Positions 15,613 through 18,796 of a stretch of DNA of 18,796 nucleotides are shown piece by piece; position 1 is the stretch's first letter; every line of letters starts with the position of its first letter. This DNA is from Flavobacterium sp. (GTDB lineage Bacteria; Bacteroidota; Bacteroidia; Flavobacteriales; Flavobacteriaceae). The notes beneath the pieces were generated by a model. The model did not search any database and was not told the origin of the DNA. It saw nothing but the letters and a program-made list of their open reading frames with translations. The position numbers and the translations under genes were made by a program. Where the stretch lies: assembly GCA_030151255.1 (NCBI GenBank), contig JASLED010000065.1:1-18796 (forward strand), given 5' to 3'.

Positions 15613-15881
15613 AAAAACGATTTATTTTTTTGTAAAAATATAACAAAACATAATATTTAGAACCATTCTATATTGATATATTTAAAAATACAAAACAACA
15701 GATATAAATAATATTTAAAATATTAACACAAATATTTAATTTAATAAACAAATAGTAAGTTATAAAAAACAAAACAAAACTAACACTACTTAAAGTATTA
15801 TATAAAAATTATTTTTATTTAATCTTAATAATATATAAAATAGAAGTAATATACTTAGCTTTTAGTAAACATTTATCTAAA

Positions 15882-15920
15882 CAAACGAGCAAATTATTTA
15901 ATAAATTACTCTTTTGTTTG
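15882..15920. repeat. Imperfect palindrome upstream of the MFS promoter
   Basis: CAAAC (15882-15886) is matched by GTTTG (15916-15920); inside lie GAG/CTC and the core ATTTA-A-TAAAT (15896-15906), with unequal spacers. It ends 2 bases before the -33 element, a position that would suit an operator. AT-rich DNA makes chance likely. Confidence 0.25.
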
Positions 15921-15922
15921 TG

Positions 15923-15953
15923 TTGGTTGTCCGTATTTAAACCAATAACTTTG
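15923..15953 (+). promoter_or_regulatory. Bacteroidota-type promoter for the second MFS gene
   Basis: A TTG (15923-15925) and the -7 box TAACTTTG (15946-15953) are 20 nt apart, within the 17-23 nt spacing known for flavobacterial promoters. The start codon is 21 nt downstream of the -7 box. This is the best full promoter match in the window. Confidence 0.6.
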
Positions 15954-15973
15954 CAATCCGATATCAAAAATTT

Positions 15974-17155
15974 ATGTCTACTCAAAATACCGCAATACAT
16001 CCAATTTATAACTTACAATTTTTATTAGTTTGTTTTAGTTCCTTATTGTTCTCTGCAAGTTTCAATATGCTTATACCTGAACTTCCTGATTATTTAACAA
16101 GCTTAGGCGGAGCAGAATATAAAGGGCTAATTATTGGATTGTTTACCATTACGGCCGGAATTTCTCGTCCTTTTAGTGGAAAGTTAACCGACAAAATTGG
16201 ACGAGTTCCAATTATGGCAATCGGTTCTATAGTTTGTTTTGTTTGTAGCTTATTATATCCAATACTTACTACTGTATCTGGCTTTTTATTTTTACGATTA
16301 TTACATGGGTTTTCTACAGGTTTTAAACCCACAGCTACCGCAGCTTATGTTGCAGATATTGTACCAAAAGAACGCTGGGGCGAAGCACTTGGTTTACACG
16401 GTATTTGTTTTAGCACTGGAATGGCAATTGGTCCGGCTGTAGGAAGTACAATAAAAATATATACTTCTATAAATTTTTTATTTTATACTTCATCGTTATT
16501 TGCGCTATTATCTATCATTATTTTGCTAAACATGAAGGAAACATTAAAAGAAAAAACACCTTTTTCATTTTCGTTATTCAAAATTTCGGCCAAAGATGTT
16601 TTTGATATACACGTTTTACCAGCTGCGTTGGTTACTTTTTTATCTTATGTTGCTTATGGAGTTATTCTAACGTTAATTCCTGATTGGACTGGACATTTAG
16701 GCATAGAAAACAAAGGTGTATTTTTTATGATTTTTACAATTTCATCTTTATTAATTCGTTTTTTTGCAGGTAAAGTTTCTGATCAATATGGAAGAACATT
16801 AATCATTAAAATAGGATTAACTTTTTTAATGATTTCACTAATTATCATAGCTTATTTTAAAACGATAAACGGAATGTATTTTGGAGCGTTTGTTTACGGA
16901 ATTTCGTTGGGAATTTTGTCACCAGCATTAAATGCTTGGACTATTGATTTCAGCTTACCCGATCAACGCGGACGTGCTATTTCTACTATGTACATTGCGC
17001 TAGAAGCAGGTATTGGAGGCGGTGCTTTTTTAGCAGGTTGGTATTATAGCAATAAAATAGAAAATATTCCGTCTGCAATTTTTCACAGCTCAATTGTGGT
17101 ATTTATTAGCTTGATGTATATGTTGATTAGGAAAAACAACGTAAGATTAGCTTAA
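15974..17155 (+). CDS. MFS transporter, efflux-type
   Basis: Complete major facilitator superfamily permease of 393 aa with about twelve membrane helices, expected in the inner membrane. The signature loop between helices 2 and 3 is GKLTDKIGR (near residue 73), and its weaker copy in the second half is GKVSDQYGR. Helices 4-5 contain RLLHGFSTGFKPTATAAYVA and the glycine/proline-rich GMAIGPAVG, similar to motif C of drug-proton antiporters, so export of a small molecule is the best guess. The ATG at 15974 is chosen for position after the promoter and because STQNTAIHPIYNLQFLLVCF leads straight into helix 1. It is unrelated in detail to the CynX-like transporter at the left edge. The stop codon overlaps the stop of the convergent downstream gene by 4 nt and there is no terminator hairpin between them. 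Substrate unknown. Confidence 0.88.
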   Translation: MSTQNTAIHPIYNLQFLLVCFSSLLFSASFNMLIPELPDYLTSLGGAEYKGLIIGLFTITAGISRPFSGKLTDKIGRVPIMAIGSIVCFVCSLLYPILTTVSGFLFLRLLHGFSTGFKPTATAAYVADIVPKERWGEALGLHGICFSTGMAIGPAVGSTIKIYTSINFLFYTSSLFALLSIIILLNMKETLKEKTPFSFSLFKISAKDVFDIHVLPAALVTFLSYVAYGVILTLIPDWTGHLGIENKGVFFMIFTISSLLIRFFAGKVSDQYGRTLIIKIGLTFLMISLIIIAYFKTINGMYFGAFVYGISLGILSPALNAWTIDFSLPDQRGRAISTMYIALEAGIGGGAFLAGWYYSNKIENIPSAIFHSSIVVFISLMYMLIRKNNVRLA

Positions 17156-18195
17156 TTTTCTTCAGCGATATTTAAATTCAAACGCGTTACAATAGGATAA
17201 TGGTCAGAATTTACAAAGTCAGAATACGTATCAAATGATTTCACCTCAATCGTTTGATCTACAAACACATAATCAATACGCATTGGATAATAAGGAAAAT
17301 GGTAGCTTTTTCCAAAGCCGCTACCTGCCTCAATAAAAGCATCATTTAAATCGCCTTTAATATTGCTATAAACATAAGAAAATGCGCTATTATTCATATC
17401 ACCACAAATGATTTTTCGAAACGAAGCATCTTTCATGTGCGACTGAATTAATTCGGATTGTAATTGCTGTTCTTTAAACGCATGTGAAATTCGTTTGAAG
17501 ATAATTTTTGATGTTTCTTCGCTGATTTTCTCATGAATATCTGGGCTAATACTTATTGATTGCAAATGAATGCTATATACTCGAATTGTATCATTTTTAA
17601 CGACAATATCGGCAAAAATTACATTGTTATTTGAATTTGGAAGTCTAATTTCTCCTTTGTCAATCATTCTGTATTTAGAGTAAATAGCCTGTCCTGTCAT
17701 TATTTTATCGCCGTGTGCAATAATATGTTTATACGGATATTGTTTTAGATTAATGCCCGAGCTTTTTGAAAATTCTTGTAAACACAAAATATCTGGATTT
17801 TGTAATTCAATAAATTCCTGAATTTTTTCGGTCACATTATCATCCGAAATCCATTTAAATAAATTGAACAAACGAACATTGTACGTCATCAAAACAATAT
17901 CATTTTCGTCAGATTCTGTTGTTTTTCCACTAATCTTATAAAATTTATTAATGAAGGTAACTCCCATCAACAAAATAACAAACGACAAAAGTGCTTGTCG
18001 TTTTACTTGAATTCCCCAATAGATAAGAAAAAACAAATTAACAGTTAACAATGATGGAAGAATAAGCGTAAAAACAGATAAAATAGGGAAAAGCTTGGGC
18101 GCTAAAAAAGGTAACAAATACCCTAATAAAGTAGCACCTGCCAACAAAATATTTCCAATAAATACTATTTTATTAAACCACGATAATCGCTTCAT
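17152..18195 (-). CDS. Membrane-anchored endonuclease/exonuclease/phosphatase family protein
   Basis: Protein of 347 aa with three N-terminal membrane helices (about 10-32, 36-62 and 67-86) followed by a metal-dependent hydrolase domain of the endonuclease/exonuclease/phosphatase (DNase I-like) superfamily. The catalytic set is complete: N106 (TYNVRLFN), E141 (LQEFSK), the strand YSIHLQ, D266 and N268 (CGDMNN), RIDYVFV, and D331-H332 (SDHYP). The topology should place the domain on one face of the inner membrane; three helices with a short N-terminus suggest the outside, but I cannot be sure. The substrate (DNA, phospholipid or sugar phosphate) is not readable. It lies one base downstream of the rhomboid gene and is surely cotranscribed with it. 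Its stop shares the TTAA at 17152-17155 with the convergent MFS gene. Confidence 0.88.
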   Translation of the reverse strand: MKRLSWFNKIVFIGNILLAGATLLGYLLPFLAPKLFPILSVFTLILPSLLTVNLFFLIYWGIQVKRQALLSFVILLMGVTFINKFYKISGKTTESDENDIVLMTYNVRLFNLFKWISDDNVTEKIQEFIELQNPDILCLQEFSKSSGINLKQYPYKHIIAHGDKIMTGQAIYSKYRMIDKGEIRLPNSNNNVIFADIVVKNDTIRVYSIHLQSISISPDIHEKISEETSKIIFKRISHAFKEQQLQSELIQSHMKDASFRKIICGDMNNSAFSYVYSNIKGDLNDAFIEAGSGFGKSYHFPYYPMRIDYVFVDQTIEVKSFDTYSDFVNSDHYPIVTRLNLNIAEEN

Positions 18196-18196
18196 A

Positions 18197-18796
18197 TTAC
18201 TTATTTCCTTGCCTAAACAGAAAGTCTTTTTCTTGCTTGGTTAAACTATCATAACCACTTTTACTAATCTTATCTAAAATCTGATCTACTTTTATTTGTA
18301 TATCTTCTTTACGCGTTTCGTTTTCCGTTGTTTGTTTATTTACATAAACCGTTTTTAAATGCGTGTGTTTCTTAGGTTTTGCTTTACTAAACTTAATTTC
18401 ATTTTTTAAATAAATCATATACAATACACCTGCACAAGCACCACCCAAATGAGCCAAATGCCCACCAAGATTACTCGAAGATAATTGAAACAAATCAATA
18501 ATTATTATAAAAAAAGCAATATAAATCATTTTTACTTTTCCTATTAAAGCCAAGCGTAATTCCATTTGCGGAGCATAATATGCTAAGCCTATTAAAGGAG
18601 CCATTACTGCTGCCGAAGCACCAACTAAAGCACTACCTAGAGAAAGAAAAAATGAACTTATAAAATAAAAAAAACCTCCGCTTAAAGCTCCTAAAAAGTA
18701 AACCTTTAGAAATTGTTTTTGAGAAAAAAATGTAGCAAACAAATTGCTCACAAAAAACAACATAATCATATTTAGCACCAAATGCCAAATATTTGC
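18197..18796 (-). CDS. Rhomboid-family intramembrane serine protease (5' end outside window)
   Basis: Polytopic membrane protease that cleaves substrates inside the bilayer with a Ser-His dyad. The frame is open to the window edge: the codons before the internal TTG at 18781 read ANIWH, giving ANIWHLVLNMIMLFFVSNLF, the usual rhomboid helix-2 pattern (H-x-x-x-N-M). So the gene starts to the right and about 199 residues are visible. The nucleophile is the Ser in LVGASAAVM (codon 18614-18616) and the catalytic His is in AHLGGACAG (codon 18449-18451), so the protein should be active. After the last helix comes a Lys/Glu-rich cytoplasmic tail of about 70 residues ending LTKQEKDFLFRQGNK. The stop lies one base before the start of the endonuclease/exonuclease/phosphatase-family gene, forming an operon. 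Substrate unknown. Confidence 0.9.
   Translation of the reverse strand, partial: ANIWHLVLNMIMLFFVSNLFATFFSQKQFLKVYFLGALSGGFFYFISSFFLSLGSALVGASAAVMAPLIGLAYYAPQMELRLALIGKVKMIYIAFFIIIIDLFQLSSSNLGGHLAHLGGACAGVLYMIYLKNEIKFSKAKPKKHTHLKTVYVNKQTTENETRKEDIQIKVDQILDKISKSGYDSLTKQEKDFLFRQGNK

Larger units (their letters stand above)
15613..15973. other. Divergent intergenic region, very AT-rich
   Basis: 361 bases between the divergent giant T9SS gene and the second MFS gene. It must hold both promoters. The rightward one is recognisable near 15923-15953. For the leftward one the only TAnnTTTG match I find is TAGTTTTG (complement of 15775-15782), which would give a leader of about 160 nt and lacks a -33 element, so I do not call it. 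An imperfect palindrome lies at 15882-15920. No small gene with convincing coding character is visible. Confidence 0.6.

Noticed and set aside
15815..16000. Minus-strand 61-codon frame across the start of the second MFS gene
   Set aside because: Overlaps the MFS start and promoter, has low-complexity AT-driven composition, and resembles no family.

Overview
The window looks like chromosome of a low-GC member of the Bacteroidota, most likely a flavobacterium. Four things point there: a giant secreted protein that ends in a type B sorting domain of the type IX secretion system (T9SS), a flavobacterial-type TonB energy transducer, start regions with little Shine-Dalgarno signal, and -7 boxes of the Bacteroidota form TAnnTTTG. 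The genus cannot be named from the sequence.

Layout. Bases 1-8406 are all plus strand: the 3' part of a CynX/NimT-type MFS transporter (cut by the window edge), a FrnE-like DsbA-family oxidoreductase, a secreted TPR protein, the sbcD-sbcC pair for the Mre11/Rad50-type nuclease, and a TonB-family protein with very glycine-rich linkers. The oxidoreductase, TPR and TonB genes each end in a clear intrinsic terminator, so most of these genes are separate transcription units; only sbcD-sbcC is a tight operon (2-nt gap).

Bases 8407-9534 carry no intact gene. They hold a decayed IS982-family insertion sequence (about 8598-9359). Its 16-bp terminal inverted repeats are still perfect, but its transposase is broken by an internal deletion, about five frame changes and an apparent catalytic Asp-to-Asn change. 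Two strong hairpins follow.

Bases 9535-15612 (minus strand) encode one 2025-residue cell-surface or secreted protein: a signal peptide, four tandem units of about 260 residues (fibronectin III plus a cleaved-adhesin/MAM-like jelly roll), a fifth fibronectin III, a choice-of-anchor L region, Ig-like and related modules, and a T9SS type B C-terminal domain. A 361-bp AT-rich divergent intergenic region separates it from a second, complete MFS transporter (plus). That gene converges with, and overlaps by 4 nt, a minus-strand pair: a membrane-anchored endonuclease/exonuclease/phosphatase-family protein and, one base upstream of it, a rhomboid protease cut by the window's right edge.

Most of the window is ordinary housekeeping and envelope functions. 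The parts that deserve a second look are the modular T9SS adhesin, the IS982 relic with intact ends, and the unusual glycine tracts of the TonB protein. I see no CRISPR array, tRNA, rRNA, prophage or obvious multi-gene defence system.
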